This document shows, in pieces, positions 23,153 to 35,164 of a stretch of DNA of 64,000 nucleotides. Location of the stretch: contig CM043971.1 in the NCBI GenBank assembly GCA_014529385.2, forward strand, positions 85,616,340 through 85,680,339, in the 5' to 3' direction. The translations under genes were made by a program, and so were the position numbers. Under the pieces are notes generated by a model. The model did no database searches and was not told the origin of the DNA. It saw only the letters and a list, made by a program, of their open reading frames with translations. The stretch is from Adiantum capillus-veneris (taxonomy: Eukaryota; Streptophyta; Polypodiopsida; Polypodiales; Pteridaceae). Each line of letters opens with the position of its first letter. The first letter of the stretch is position 1.

Positions 23153-23711
23153 TGTTAACCCTCATGGCACACGGACACCCTATGATCTATAAACGTTGTA
23201 TTATTTAGAGTCAGGTACCGGGCTTGTCGGACCAATAGGAAAAGGGTAAGGGTGATCGCCGATGACAGGCACACTCTAACTGGAATATTCAAGGAGTTAG
23301 TTGGCTAAGTATGGGCGCCCAAGTGTGAATGGGGTGAGCTCATATAAAAGCTACTAAACCTAATTTTTACTCATTCTCTCATTGTGCAATAGAAGCTGCT
23401 CTTGCTCCATCTCCACCTTCTCCTTCACCATCTCCTTGTGTGTGTGTGTGTGTGTACGTGTGTGAGAGAGAGAGAGAGAGTGTGAGAGTGTGTGTGTGAT
23501 CGAGCGTTGCGGCGGCACGACGGCGGCGAGGCGGTTGAGCGCGGCGTAGCGGTGTCTCCCTCTTCTTCGCGGCACGGGAATCCTTCATTCGCAACTACGC
23601 AGGAAGGTGAGTGACACACCATTCTTCCTTGTGAGCTTGTCTATTGTATGACTGTGTGCTAGGAGCCTTTGTGGCTTGCACACGGCGCGTAGCAAGTCCC
23701 TAGCCGTGACA
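23153..23711 (+). repeat. Element A 3' LTR
   Basis: 559 bp, TGTTAACC to TGACA, with intact terminal TG. The TG/GA microsatellite is 14 bp longer overall than in the 5' LTR. TATA at 23343. Confidence 0.95.
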
Positions 23712-23716
23712 CAAAA
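23712..23716. repeat. Target site duplication, element A (right)
   Basis: CAAAA, identical to 1394-1398. Confidence 0.9.
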
Positions 23717-24102
23717 GGAACACAAGAAGCAAGACAGAGGAGCGAGACAAGCGGGGAGTGGCCATACTACCTAGATCTCTTCATCCCGTGGCATCTTGGC
23801 ATCGACAAAACACCGGTAACAATGGCAGAAGCATACTCCATCCCTCTTCTACGACTTCCACCCCCATCGGTAACACCCTTGTAAAAAAGCCATAAAATAA
23901 GTTACCCTAAGTCTAGCTATGGCTAGCATTTGTTAATTCACCTACCCCTACCCCCTGTCATTCCCTGTCTCTACTCTCTTCACCTTCTCTCTCCTACTCA
24001 ATAGAATAAGAAGAGGCTCCACTAGAGCAGGTCCCGCAATCACATGGCACACTCACACTCTCTCTCACCCCACTTGTAAGAGAGGTCACCACTCCCAAAA
24101 TC

Positions 24103-24112
24103 CTATATAAGG
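24103..24112 (+). promoter_or_regulatory. TATA box, element H putative LTR
   Basis: CTATATAAGG followed within 35 bases by an A/C-rich start region, as in plant LTR promoters. Confidence 0.5.
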
Positions 24113-24344
24113 AGGGTGAGCTCTCCATTCAAACAACTAGGAGAACACCAATACAAAGAAGCACAACATCACCATAGCCATGAAATTATGAACACACTAC
24201 ACAAGCTTATGATAGACAAGTGGTAGTTTTGGGGAGAGAGACTTGAAAGAAAACTCATGCACACACGCTGACTCCAATGGTCACTATGCACAAGAGTAGG
24301 ATCTCCGTCCACATGAGATTTCCCTAGAGAACGTACTATAGGCT

Positions 24345-24345
<1 letters not shown>

Positions 24346-24421
<76 letters not shown>

Positions 24422-24445
24422 CCCCCCCCCCCCCCCCCCCCCCCC
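24346..24445. repeat. (CT)n then poly-C
   Basis: About 74 bp of CT followed by about 26 C residues. Pure runs of this kind are prone to length error in assembly. Confidence 0.9.
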
Positions 24446-24537
24446 GCGATCTCCATCTCATTTTGAGATGAGGGGTCTTGTAAATACCATCTTGAATCAA
24501 GTTTACCCGCACATTCCGAGGGGTCTTCATCTCCTCC

Positions 24538-24714
<177 letters not shown>

Positions 24715-24869
24715 CGATGCGCTGTGTTCTTGTCATTCAAATTGCTGATGTCCGCATCCTAGCCGCTCGAAGGTAGGTGGCACCCCCTATTCACTTCTCG
24801 TGATGAGTTCTGCGTTAACGGCCTGGTGTAGAGGTCGTTGAGGTCCATTTTTCTCTTGTGATTGTCATT

Positions 24870-24887
24870 TGGTGCCCCCAATGAGGA
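24870..24887 (+). other. PBS-like sequence, element H
   Basis: TGGTGCCCCCAATGAGGA differs at one position from 37606-37623 in element D. Both lie just after a CA dinucleotide and a microsatellite-bearing region and before a gag-like ORF. A tRNA match was not identified from memory. Confidence 0.5.
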
Positions 24888-24942
24888 AGGCTTCCCGGAA
24901 TCCTTCAGTTTACAACGCTAAAAATGATGCACATCGTTGACC

Positions 24943-25188
24943 ATGGACGAGTGGCTGCGGGAGTTCTCCAATTGGAGAACGGAGGAGGAAGAAATTGAAG
25001 AAGCACTAAGAGCCTTCATCAAAGTGCTGCTGCCAGAATACACCGTCGTCAACATCCAGGAAGTAAGTTGTCCAACTTGTATCTCTCATTCTAACCGTGG
25101 ATCAAGAGCCACCAGAGGGAGGGCAACAGGCTTCTCTCATTGTCGTCGCCCACTGCACTCTATCAATGAGTGCCATCAACAGAAGTAA
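24943..25188 (+). pseudogene. Short gag-like ORF of element H
   Basis: About 82 codons starting with a Trp/Glu-rich helical segment (MDEWLREFSNW) and ending with Cys/His residues (CPTC, then H and C) that could be remains of zinc knuckles. No capsid domain is clear. Position after the PBS-like site supports a gag origin. Low certainty. Confidence 0.35.
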
Positions 25189-25986
25189 AGGAGAAGCAAA
25201 AATCCTATACATCCACCACAAAGAAATCATCCATATTAACAAAGGAAAGAGGTTAGTAAAGCCTCTCTTCCCCAAGGAATCTGAAAATAAAAGTGTATCC
25301 TCTGCTCCTAAGTGGCCGAAAGGGGCTGCTTGTGACAAGGAAAAAGGAGGACTAAGTCAATCCTAAATCACATGACCCCCAAGGAAGAAGATACACCTGG
25401 CCACGTGAGTTCTTTGAGTTTGTCTTTGGAAAGCAGAATCATGCCTAGGCTGCCAAAAAGAAGGTCATCCAAAGAAAAGTGGCGGAAGATCACCTATCAA
25501 TTCGTGGCGCGCATGTGAGTGCTGCTAGTTCACTTCAACAACTCCAAAGCGGAGGTGATAAGGAGGTACCCATGCCCTAGACAGGAGTGGGTTTGGCTTC
25601 TATCCTCGTTGTTTTGGAATGCGGATAAAGGGCCTTCCTCCTCTCCCCGTACAACTCATCCTGAAGAAATTATATACCACGAGTGAAACCTAGGGGGCTG
25701 GATGAGCTACAATTAAATGGTGTGAAATTCAAGCAACGAGCCGCTTACGGTAACTACTTGCAATTGTTGCTAGCTAAAAGGCTAGGAGTGGTCAAACAAG
25801 TCGTCATCACTCCATACGTGTTCAGCAATGAAGGGAAGGTAAAGCCTATAAAGGGTGATGACCTCTCGTGGATGTGCTAACTTGTCAACATCGGCATGGT
25901 AAGGGTATAAGTGAGTACTGTACACTTTGTGCATCATGGATAACGGACCAATTTCTTTTCCGTTTAGGTTTTTGCAACACATGCAC
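25189..25986. other. Unassigned stretch of element H
   Basis: Short open frames only. Some Lys-rich reading (25097-25366) could be decayed gag. No domain recognised. Confidence 0.4.
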
Positions 25987-26038
25987 GTATATATATATAT
26001 ATATTTATATTTATATTTATATATTTATATATATATAT
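25987..26038. repeat. (TA)n / TTTA repeat
   Basis: AT-only tract about 50 bp long, ending about 30 bp before the CACTA terminus. Confidence 0.9.
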
Positions 26039-26070
26039 CTAGATCAAAGATCTTCTATCAGCAGAAGATA

Positions 26071-26310
26071 CACTACAAGAGGTTATGTGCACTTGTGACG
26101 GCTGTAGCGACGAAACTACAATCGGTTTTTTAATCCCCCGATGTCACTAAAAGCGTCGCTAAAAGCGTCGAAATGAAAATGTCGCTATAGATGTCTCTAT
26201 AAACATCACTTAAGAGTTGCTATATAGCGATGCAACAGTCCTCATTTTAGTGATAATTATAGCGATGCTGCAAAATCTTATATAGAGACACTTATAGCGA
26301 CGCCCAAGAA
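26071..26310 (-). repeat. CACTA terminal inverted repeat and subterminal repeats
   Basis: CACTACAAGA at 26071-26080, then repeated TAGCGACG/AGCGTCGCTA/TAGCGATG motifs on both strands up to about 26305. In En/Spm, subterminal repeats bind the element-encoded TNPA-type protein. The spacing here is irregular. Confidence 0.8.
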
Positions 26311-27075
26311 TAAAAAAATTTGGGTGGCAAGGCACTAAATGCCCTGCCACCCATCAACCATATTGAACATTGTTTCCAAAAAAAAGATGCAAAACTGACA
26401 AACAAAAGTAGTTCAACGAAAGTGAATTGACAAAAGTAATACAATGACAAAATTATACACGTCATAGGCAAAATCATTCGATGTAATAGCTACAACATAA
26501 TTGTCATTATTGAGAAAATAAATCGTTGACCAATAGTTACAAAAATGATGTGCACATGCCACCATATATACATGCTATGATAAAAGAAAACTAGTGCTAT
26601 GGCTAGATTGATGTCGTCTAATCAGACATTTCATCACATCCAAGCGGCGTATCTGTCAGATTCTGCAAAAAAAAAACAATAAAACTTTTTGTAAGTATAG
26701 ACATAAATTACAAAACAATCTATTTTCTTAGGTTATCATTAAAATACAACAAATGTAAGAGAGTAAAGTGAAATACTGACCATGCCGGCGCGAGAATTGA
26801 GAATGTCTACAAGGGTGTGTAAGCCCTTTCTGCATGCATACTTACGCATGTATGGTGTGGGGTCGCGTCTTGTCATCGCCCACTGTTCAAAACATACAAA
26901 GAACACGTTATGTTAGAATTTAGAAGTACAATTATCCATAACTACCAAACCTAAAAGGCAATGCAAAAACACTTACAAATTGGCCTCAAACGATGCCCAC
27001 CCACCGCTCCCCAAGTAGAGCGAGCTCCCTGCCTCTACTCGCGCTTTGGCTACCTCCCTTTGTTGCTTCCACTTG

Positions 27076-27348
27076 TTAGGAATCTCGCACACTGCACACT
27101 GCTCGCTTTGCATTCTTCCAATCCTCTTTGGCCAGCCAATCTAGCATGTTCCACCCATGCTTTATTGCTTTTTGCACTTCAAAATGCTTATGCTTACAGT
27201 ATTCATGCATTCGCACCTTCATCAGGTCTTCATTGAAGCGCTCATTCCGACTTGACACGGGAAACTTATCATGCAGCATGCTAGTGACTCTGTCTTTTAA
27301 TTCATTTGGCACTTCACTCCAGGTGTTTAGTATGTCGTGTCGAAACAC
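27076..27348 (-). pseudogene. CACTA second-gene fragment (plant transposase 24-like)
   Basis: About 90 residues with WSEVPNELKDRV, a pattern found in the conserved domain of plant Ptta/En/Spm-type proteins, followed by Lys/His/Trp-rich helix. It sits on the same strand as and downstream of the TNP2-type transposase, as expected for the second CACTA gene. Identified from pattern memory, so moderate certainty. Confidence 0.5.
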
Positions 27349-27669
27349 CTAAGAGCAAAGGCTGCGCATGCATGAGATCACCTTCTTGCCGTCGTTATCC
27401 AAGATAATGTCGTTGTTGCTGAACATTGTATTTGAGAAATTTTTCTCCTTTTTAAATATATATTGTATTCACGTGGAGTTTTGTTCATTCTTGTCTATAT
27501 GCTATACTTGACAAATTTAAATTGTGTTTAATCAAATTATAACTTGATCAGATTTTCTTTCCATTCATCATTAAGATTTAATGTTTGTGTGTTTAATGCA
27601 GGTATGGATGATGATGAGTTCCTTTCTTCCTTGTCACCCTAGTAGAGGAGGTGGTACGAGTCTCCTTCA

Positions 27670-28215
27670 ATGTATCCCTCTATTTTGGAGCACTCACTGC
27701 GCTCCGAGATTTCGGTGTCGACAAGAAGATCTACACGCTCTTCTAGGCACCGACATTCTAGTGGTGGCGGAGGCGGTTGCTGTGGAGATGCCGACACTGA
27801 TTCTTCGACACCGCCTCGTAGTCGACTAGGCTCCTTACCTTCCCCTTCTTTGCCCGCCCCCACACAAGCCATGACATTGCCATCTACTCCAGGTTTTGCA
27901 TGGCTATCAGTCGTTCCTAGCTACACATCACTCGCTACTCCTTCGCGAGTCACCCCAATCGACAATCCTTGCTTCGGGGCCCAGACTGTAGTGGAGACAC
28001 CTATCATACGTACCCCCATAGACACGCCACTTGATACGCCACTCGAGACCCCTATCGAGACACACAGGTTCACACATCACAGGCGAGAGGGCTTACCGTA
28101 CTCGATCGACATGTTTATGGCTTTAAGAGGTCTCTCTCTCATCCTCACACAGAGCTCTCTGTTTAGGCAAGTGTCCTCCGTTTCATTTTGTAGAGCCTCT
28201 CCATGCATCCCGTAG
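27670..28215 (+). other. Open frame opposite the CACTA genes, uncertain
   Basis: 181 codons on the strand opposite the transposase. Composition is biased: Ser/Arg-rich start, a poly-Gly stretch, then Pro/Thr-rich sequence with a repeated TP-(I/L)-(D/E)-TP pattern near residues 125-140. It is preceded by a pyrimidine-rich tract ending in AG near 27600, which could be a splice acceptor. It may be a small captured exon or chance. No domain seen. Confidence 0.25.
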
Positions 28216-28778
28216 AGAGTAGCAGCACCAGGCTCTTCCTGTACCACCTGAGTGGCTTCCAACTTAGCAATATTCTCTTTGATCTCCTCCACTGATGCCG
28301 CTATGATTGGCATATGGCAGCCCTCATACATCGGTGCACTATGAGGGGCTACCTCTATGACATACCACCAGTTTGATGCAGACTTTGTAGGATGAAATAC
28401 CACCTGCAAGAGCCACATAACTTAAATGAGTGCTCTAAAATTGGATGTTCACAAACTTACTTGTTCACAATGCTCGGGTAGTACAAAAGTGTCTCTTAGG
28501 TCGGTCCATTTTTTAGTTGAATTCACCTCAAGGAAACCTCACTCTCCTCTACGCATTGTAGCATTGCGACCCACTATGTTTATCTTGAACCATTGCACGT
28601 AGAAAAAATCCACAAAAAAACCTCTATAATTGATTCTCAAAATCGCTTGTAGCGTGTCGACGTAAGTGAGTTCCACCACCACATGATCTGCATCAGAGGA
28701 TTGTCGTTGACTAGACTGTTCAAATTTTTCCATGATCCTACAATCTTGTGTAAAACGCTTTTTGTCAATTAGTTCCAC
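28077..28778 (-). pseudogene. CACTA DUF4216-like region
   Basis: Two fragments. 28539-28778 carries a block with LRINYRG, FFYVQWF and a hydrophobic/aromatic pattern like the DUF4216 domain that follows DUF4218 in CACTA transposases. 28077-28418 carries a following NWWYVIEVAP segment. Frameshifted between the two. Confidence 0.5.
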
Positions 28779-29349
28779 CCTAAAATGTCAACCTTTACAC
28801 CATGTTGTTGTGTATGACTTCACTACAATCAACAAAGGTTATGAGTGGCCGTCCAAACATCTAGAAGACCCAAGTCATACATCGCAAACTTATCTTGGTC
28901 GCACAACCCCGAGAGTACTCCCACTCCTCCTCAGTCACTTGTTCGTCGCACTGTTGCGCACTGATCAATTGGTTGTGCAAGCATCTTAGGCTCATGAATG
29001 TTGGTAGGATCTCAAGACCCACTGGATAATGCATCGGTGATCATCTTCCCTGTCTCCACTCGATTCATGCCCTTTGTCGCTCTTGCCTTGCATCCTCGTA
29101 ATGTGAAATCCACTTTTGCATCACTGGATTGTGAAGCATGCAAAATTGATTGATTTTAGCCTCTAGATCTTCCGTCATTTTTTTCTCAACACCAAAATTG
29201 CACATGGCCATCCCAGATATGCGCTCATCATCTATGGTTTTCCATAGCGTGTCTCGAGCTTTATCAAATCCGTCTAGCCACTCTCCAATGTAGACTAGGG
29301 ACTCTGATACCAGCGAACCTTCTACTATGCTACCCTCCGAACGTGCCTT

Positions 29350-29631
29350 CTAATGAGCATATCCCTTGAGCTTTTTAATGAAACGTTCTAAAACGAATAT
29401 CCATCTGGAATACACTGTGCCAGCTATTTCCACCTCATCAACTATGTGAACAAGAAGATGCACTTGAATGGTTAGCATGGTAGTAGGAAAATGTTTCTCA
29501 AACATGCATACAACCTCTGCAGCATTTAGTTTGGTGGATAGTATGGAATGTACATGAATCTCCTTTTGTGAGATCCATTGCACCAACTTCGCAAGTTTGT
29601 AGATTGTGGTATGGACGTCAGGAACAAACAT
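29350..29631 (-). pseudogene. CACTA DUF4218-like region
   Basis: The segment VHLLVHIVDEV followed by a G-x-V-x-x-R-W block and ERFIKKLKGY is the recognisable core of DUF4218, which accompanies TNP2 transposases. Order relative to the catalytic region is as expected on the minus strand. Confidence 0.7.
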
Positions 29632-29914
29632 CCCTCAATGGTCATCGGTAAAATAAACTACAAAACACGTCTAGCAATGATATTAAAGTCCACAGACGGA
29701 TATGTTACACATTTCCAATATGATATATTCCAATTCAAACATACCTGACACATTTTATGCTAGTCATGTGACTTCAAACCAGTAAGCTTCCCTTCTTTAG
29801 TGAAACATGTTCGGAGCGAGTGCATTACACCAGTGGGTGTCCTACTTTGCATTCTTGGCCTGCTGTCAAAATCCATGGTGCTTTAGGGAGTTTTATCAAT
29901 CCATCGAGTGCTGT

Positions 29915-31205
29915 CTACGGCCAATATTGCTCCATACGATCCACATTTCTAAGGTCAATTTTGACTCCCAAACTATCCTTCTTGTCAATGAGATGGTCCC
30001 ACAGCAAATTACCCACATTCTTGAATATGTGCATTGGATCGATCAAGTGATTGATCATGAGTCTGGGCCAATATGGTAGCTCGTACCATAGAGAGAGTCT
30101 CTTCATCCCTGGGGGAAAACCATCATCACACATCTCCTTTTGCTCTAACCATGCTCGAGCAGACATGCTTGGTGACTCTCTTCCCAAAAAACCATTGCGT
30201 AACTCGTTATTCTCTAGAAGATGCACTTGATGACCTTCATAGGTTTGCTTCTTTCAGTGAGGGTGCTCGACGTGCATTAAGTCTAGGTCCACATGTGACA
30301 CATGCTCTGTATCTGCTTGTTTGAAGCTCTGCATGTATACACATGACAATAGATAAGCTTGAGAAAAACCAACATTTATAGTGATTAAGTTTGAGTATAT
30401 ATCATGTGAGCATTCTATTAGTCCGGGATAGTCATGCATGGCCCACATTAGAATTCCTCTGATCAAAGCATTGTGTCGACCTGTGTGTCGGCTCATATCC
30501 ACCACTTCTATGCCAATGCACAATTTTTGTAGCTCTTCCAATAGTGGATGAAGATACACATCCATATTCTTCACTTTATACCTCCAGGCACAATCAAGCT
30601 TAGAAACAGGTGCCCCTTCTTGGTAGTCAATGCCACAAGGGAATGTTGTAGTTGACAATGACAACTCGCCATACACTATAAGATGTTGACCTCTGACCAA
30701 ATGGATTTACGCCATCCATGGCCAGGTTGATGCGCAAATTTTGAGCTTCCCTAGCAAAATCCGGCCATGTGTCATCTATATGTTTCTAGGCTGTGCAATT
30801 TGCAGAAATCTGCAGCACACCATCCGAAGATCTATTCTCCTCATGCCATGATGCTAGGGCGGCCATGGACTTACATTCAAAAAAATGCTTGATGCGAGGC
30901 AACAAAGGAAAGTTTTGCAAAATATTTTATGGAACTTTTTGTCCGTGGAGATCTACTCAATATCTCTCAGAATCACATTTTGGACACTTCTCCATGTCTA
31001 TGTACTCCCCTTTGAAAAGAATGCAGTCGTTAGGACAAGCGTGAGTCGAATTGTAATCCATCCCCAAGTTTTGCAAGATCATTCTTGCTTCCTCTCTGGA
31101 ATTTGGCATCACATTATTAGCTGGTAGTATGTGCTCTTTGAGCAATCTAAACATCGAAAAAAATACAAGACACTTGTGTAAGTAATCTATCGGATCATTA
31201 TACAT
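29915..31205 (-). pseudogene. CACTA TNP2-type transposase core, fragmented
   Basis: Three fragments. 30957-31205 has the N-terminal CPNDC plus CPKC zinc-binding motif and an MPNS segment. 30254-30700 has the LxxEL plus ILMWAMHDYPGL region. 29915-30226 has the LPYWP and HLIDPMHIFKNV catalytic-core segment. Together these are characteristic of the Transposase_21 family, which cuts and joins CACTA ends. Stops separate the pieces. Confidence 0.8.
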
Positions 31206-31242
31206 CTATAGTTTTTTATTGAAGTAAACACATTGTAATAGA

Positions 31243-31811
31243 TCACTTGAAAAGCGTTGTGATGCTAGTGTCACTCCATCCAAACTTTGCCTGCAAGTTG
31301 AGAAGAACCAAGAGCGCCTTCAAGCTAGACACACGTGCTCCACCAGACAATGGCGTGTCGGCTTCACTTTTCATGTCATCATAGGTAAGCCTTTCTAAAT
31401 CCATGATCGTCTTCATCATTTTATTGATCTCGGCCTCAAACATAGCCTCATTGGGATGGTGGTCTACATGATCACCCTCCGAGTTATCAGAGGCTGCATC
31501 TTGTGGCCTCACGTATGCTGCTTGACCAAAGCGCCTGCGAACATGTCTATTGGGTTGCAAGATTGATGCCTATTGGCCAGCGTCAGAGTCTGACGAGTTG
31601 TATTGGCAACAACTCGATGTATAATAGATGGGTCAAACTCTCCAAATTCACGAACGTGCTGCAAAGAAATGCGTCTTGTCCGTCGCACAACATGTTTGCA
31701 TTGATTACAAGGACATAAGATCCTTGTTGAGAGATAAGTGTTTCGGTTGGACGGCCCCACATCGTTGTCACTACTCATAATGAATGTAGAAACCTTATAA
31801 CACCTGGACAT
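31243..31811 (-). pseudogene. CACTA transposase N-terminus (transposase-associated domain)
   Basis: 31509-31811 shows the CPCNQC motif of the plant transposase-associated domain that opens TNP2-type proteins. 31243-31560 continues with an acidic helical segment and LQAKFGWSDTS, conserved just before the zinc motif of the core. This is the 5' end of the gene on the minus strand. Confidence 0.7.
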
Positions 31812-31843
31812 AAATTTAATCTTCTATTGGCATCCTCCATCTC

Positions 31844-31847
<4 letters not shown>

Positions 31848-31885
<38 letters not shown>
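31848..31885. repeat. (CT)n microsatellite
   Basis: About 38 bp of CT just beyond the 5' end of the CACTA transposase gene. Confidence 0.9.
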
Positions 31886-31888
<3 letters not shown>

Positions 31889-32312
31889 ATCACATTGTAA
31901 ACTACCTCACATTCTTTAGTCATGTCCAATCCCTGCACACCTCAGTCTAGAGGTGCACGGAGATCATACCACCGGGTTATAATCTCATCTTTATTGGTCA
32001 ATGCCTATATTTGTGGGTACGAGAAATATACACAACCACATCTACATGACAATGCATGTAGTGGACAAAACCCCTTTGCCTCTTCTTTAGTTGTAGCAAT
32101 TTACAGCAGCTTAACATCTCTTCACAACAACTCATTTACACTTGTTCGAGGGACATGCCCTAAAAGCTCTAATAGATAAGTACAAGTAGCATGTATATGA
32201 TTACACCAAGTGAACGCATCCGTGGAGAGGAAGAGAGAGATCACCATTGGCCTAACTCTAAATTTAAACCGTAATCCTGTCTCGGTAAACTAGATCTAAC
32301 CTTAAATCTAAC
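31886..32312. other. Unassigned stretch
   Basis: No gene or repeat recognised. It separates the CACTA gene from the truncated copia relic and should contain the lost CACTA right end, but no TCTTGTAGTG was found. Confidence 0.5.
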
Positions 32313-33558
32313 TTAGTGAAAAATCCTCTTGACAGCCTGCCAATGCTTAGACCCTGGGCTATGCATAAATCTGCTGACATGTGAGACTACAAACTGAATA
32401 TCTGGCCTCGTGTTGCATACAGAAATGAGGCAGCCAACAGCAGTTTGGTAAAGAGTGACATCAGCAAGATCGCCAGCATCATGTAGACTCAACTTAAAAC
32501 CTGTTTCCATGGGAGTGGCAATAGGTTTGCAATCCTCAAGTCCAAACTTACATAGCAATATCTTTATGTAAATTTTCTGACACAAGGCAATACCACCATC
32601 ACACTGCTTAAACTATATGCCCACATAATGATGCAACAACCCCAAATCTTTCATCTTGAAAGTAGCATTCAAATCAACCTTAAATTCAGCATATGTCTCT
32701 CATTTGGTCCAGTATAATCAGCTAATCATCTACATAAAGAACCACAATGAGAAGTACATCACCCTCACGCTTTACATACAATGCGCTTTCTGTTGGACTA
32801 TTACGAAAGCCTTGTTTGACCAAATGAGTGTTAGCTTTCTCATACTAAGCATGAGGATATTGCTTCAACCCATACAAAGCCTTATTACGTTTGCATACTT
32901 TTTCCTCTTGTCCTTTCTTGACAAAACCTCGAGGCTGTGTTACATAAATTTCCTCAAATATGTCACCATTCAAGAAAGCAGTAACAATGTCTGATTGATG
33001 TACATCCCAACCAAAATGAGCTGCCAATGCACATAGAAAACACACAGTAGTCATACGAAAAGTGGGAGGAAAGGTCTCTTCATAATCTATACCTTTTTGC
33101 TGTGCATAACCCTTTGCAACAAGTCGAGCCTTATGGCGATCGATCTCACCATCCGGCTTGCATTTCAACTTGTAAACCCACTTTGTACCAATGGCCTTTT
33201 TTCCAGGAGGCAAATCACATAAAGTCCATGTATCATTTTCTATAAGTGCATCATATTCTGATTGCATGGTAGCCATCCGATTTTTTGAATTATGTGCTTC
33301 ATCAAAAGACAGAGGCTCCTCAATATCATGTAAGTTAGACACAGCCAAAGAATAACAATCTGATGCATAAGATGCATGGTGAGAACCTAAACGAATATGA
33401 CTACACAAAGGTGCATCCAATTTATTGTCACGCAAAGTGTGCACCAGCCATTTTGGCATACCTCTAGCCTGCTCATTTTCAGCCCTTTCCTCATCAAGTA
33501 CATCATGTACATCTGCATCAGTAATAGGCTGATCTGTAAAATTTTCAGAAACCCCCAT
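32313..33558 (-). pseudogene. Copia reverse transcriptase and partial RNase H
   Basis: 33558-32845 holds the copia RT start: an NDTWTL segment, KWVYKLK, HKARLVAKGY and the DVxxAFLNG block. The catalytic YVDD (LYVDD) is at about 32736-32750, followed at once by a stop codon. 32585-32313 holds the TPME, YQ.AVG.L and RPDIQF block of the RT/RNase H junction, then reading stops and homology is lost. Confidence 0.9.
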
Positions 33559-33573
33559 AGGCTGTACATTTGC

Positions 33574-34508
33574 CTAATTGGAACTTACATTCGTATTTCG
33601 ACCACTAAAAAGAGGCAACAAAGTGTCATAAATGTCATGTGAGCTTACATTATTGTCTCTAGTATATGACAGCAAGGGCTGAACAGAATCTTCCACAAAC
33701 GCTACATCCCGTGAAACCAGAATTCGTTTTGTTTGCGGATAATACAACCTATTACCCTTTGCTTTCAGCACTATAACCAACAAAAATACATTGGACATCC
33801 TTATCATCTAATTTTTTGCGTTGTGTTTGTGGCACCAAAGCATATGCCAAACAGCCAAAAACACGCATGTGCTCAATAGAAGGCTTTCTATCATGCCATG
33901 CTTCATATCGAGTAATAGACTACAAATCTTTTGTGGGACACCTACTTAGTACATAAGTGGCACACGTGATGGCCTCAAGCCAAAAAGAATGCGGCAAAGC
34001 TTGAATTTTGACCATACATCGTGCCATTTCTGTAAGTGACTTGTTTTTCCCCTCAGCAACACCATTTTGTTGAGGTGTATAAGGCACTGTACATTGGTGT
34101 TTTATCCCACGACTAGCCAGAAATGAATTGAATTCATGAGACATATAATTCCCCCCTCGATCGGAACGGAGGGTGCCCATAGTACATTTCGAGACATTTT
34201 CAGCCATAGCCAAAAATTATTTGAAGCATATAAAAACTTTGGACCTCGCTTTAAGCAGAAATACCCATGCATGCCTGGAGTAATCATCAATGAAAGTCAC
34301 AAAGTAAAGGTAATTGCCCAAGGAAGGAGTTTGCATGGGCCCACAAACATCACTATGCACAAGCTGCAACCTGCATGTGGCCCGAACTAAACCATCCTTT
34401 GGAAACTTAGAAAGCTCCATCTTACCCAAAATACAGCCTTCACAAACATGTTTGACATGTGCTTCAAGAGGCGGCAAAGAAGCAACCATATCAGATTTTT
34501 GCAAACGT
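33574..34508 (-). pseudogene. Copia integrase
   Basis: 34508-34217 has the end of the GAG-pre-integrase domain with CEGC and the integrase start (HSDVCGPM, FIDDYSRH). 34213-33920 has LRSDRGGNY (Asp) and TPQQNGVAE (Glu). 33807-33574 has the YPQTKRILVSRDV segment that links integrase to RT in copia pol. Frameshifts separate these. Confidence 0.9.
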
Positions 34509-34516
34509 AGCAAACT

Positions 34517-35164
34517 CCTGGGGGATTCACTCTATATACAAAACGGGACGATCTTACATACAAAATTTAGGTCTCACATGATCCAATTGAGTAAAACTAG
34601 TCAAAGAGCGTATAGCATAGTGACTGACAATGTACTAAGGAACCACTTTTGTTCATAACTAGATGTACCCTCAATGTGTCTTAGTTTGACTTTCAAACTA
34701 TGTGCCCGTTCAACCTGCACTCTAGCTACTCGTCCATTTTGACCCATCTAAATTACTCAAAAAACATGGTCATAAAGTTGTGTTAGGTTCTCCATGTAAA
34801 TTTTCATCTATACAAGCTCTTTATAGCTTTCATCCCTCAAAAAATGAGCTATAATAACAAAACAAGCAATTGACACAAAGCAGTGTTGGTTCTTGCATGT
34901 ATCTTGGTAGCTATTGACTCACAAGTTTGAGGGAAGACTCTTTTGGGAAGCCATGATTTTCGAACACAAAAAATTCCTTTCATTTCCCCCTTTTCTCACT
35001 TCCCCCCTGCCCCCTAAATATGATACCCCCTCCCTTATTTTTAAGCTTAGGAGATAAATTATTGGGGGCCTACCCCTAACTTATACACTTATGTAACATG
35101 TAAAAAAACCCCCTTCTCGTGCACTTACGTAGTGCGGTAAGTTTTCCATGGTGAATCCCCCGGG
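34517..35164. mobile_element. Non-autonomous DNA transposon (MITE-like), 8-bp TSD
   Basis: Inserted in the copia integrase region. The left end CCTGGGGGATTCAC and right end GTGAATCCCCCGGG form a 14-bp inverted repeat with one mismatch. The flanks AGCAAACT (34509-34516 and 35165-35172) are an exact 8-bp duplication. Removing the element and one duplication closes the copia reading around the conserved pre-integrase segment, which shows the boundaries are right. An 8-bp TSD fits hAT or P superfamilies. The 648-bp interior has no coding potential. Confidence 0.88.

Larger units (their letters stand above)
1399..23711 (+). mobile_element. Element A: large non-chromoviral Ty3/gypsy retrotransposon
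   Basis: Complete LTR element with TSD CAAAA, LTRs of 545 and 559 bp, a PBS beginning TGGCGCC and a PPT before the 3' LTR. It spans 22.3 kb, but 8.9 kb of this is nested element B (11673-20565), so A itself is about 13.4 kb. Order: leader, gag with several zinc knuckles, protease, charged linker, RT, RNase H, integrase with GPY/F, coiled coil, a second retropepsin-like domain, a tail, then an internal PPT/TATA module and a small acidic ORF. RT is of the Athila/Tat general type (no chromodomain), but the lineage is not identified. LTRs differ by only a handful of substitutions plus microsatellite length, so the insertion is fairly young, yet pol is broken by frameshifts. Confidence 0.93.
26071..31811 (-). 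mobile_element. CACTA (En/Spm-type) DNA transposon, decayed
   Basis: The left terminus is CACTACAAGA, the family signature, followed by subterminal copies of a TAGCGACG-type motif. On the minus strand come fragments of a TNP2-type transposase with its usual accessory domains, and a fragment like the second CACTA gene. Every piece is broken by stops or frameshifts. No matching inverted terminus was found before the copia relic starts at 32313, so the right end is probably truncated. The 26311-27075 stretch has no recognisable gene. Confidence 0.85.

Noticed and set aside
26300-27000. CRISPR-like or tandem repeat array near the CACTA end
   Set aside because: The short repeats at 26080-26310 are irregular subterminal CACTA motifs without regular spacers, and the genome is eukaryotic.
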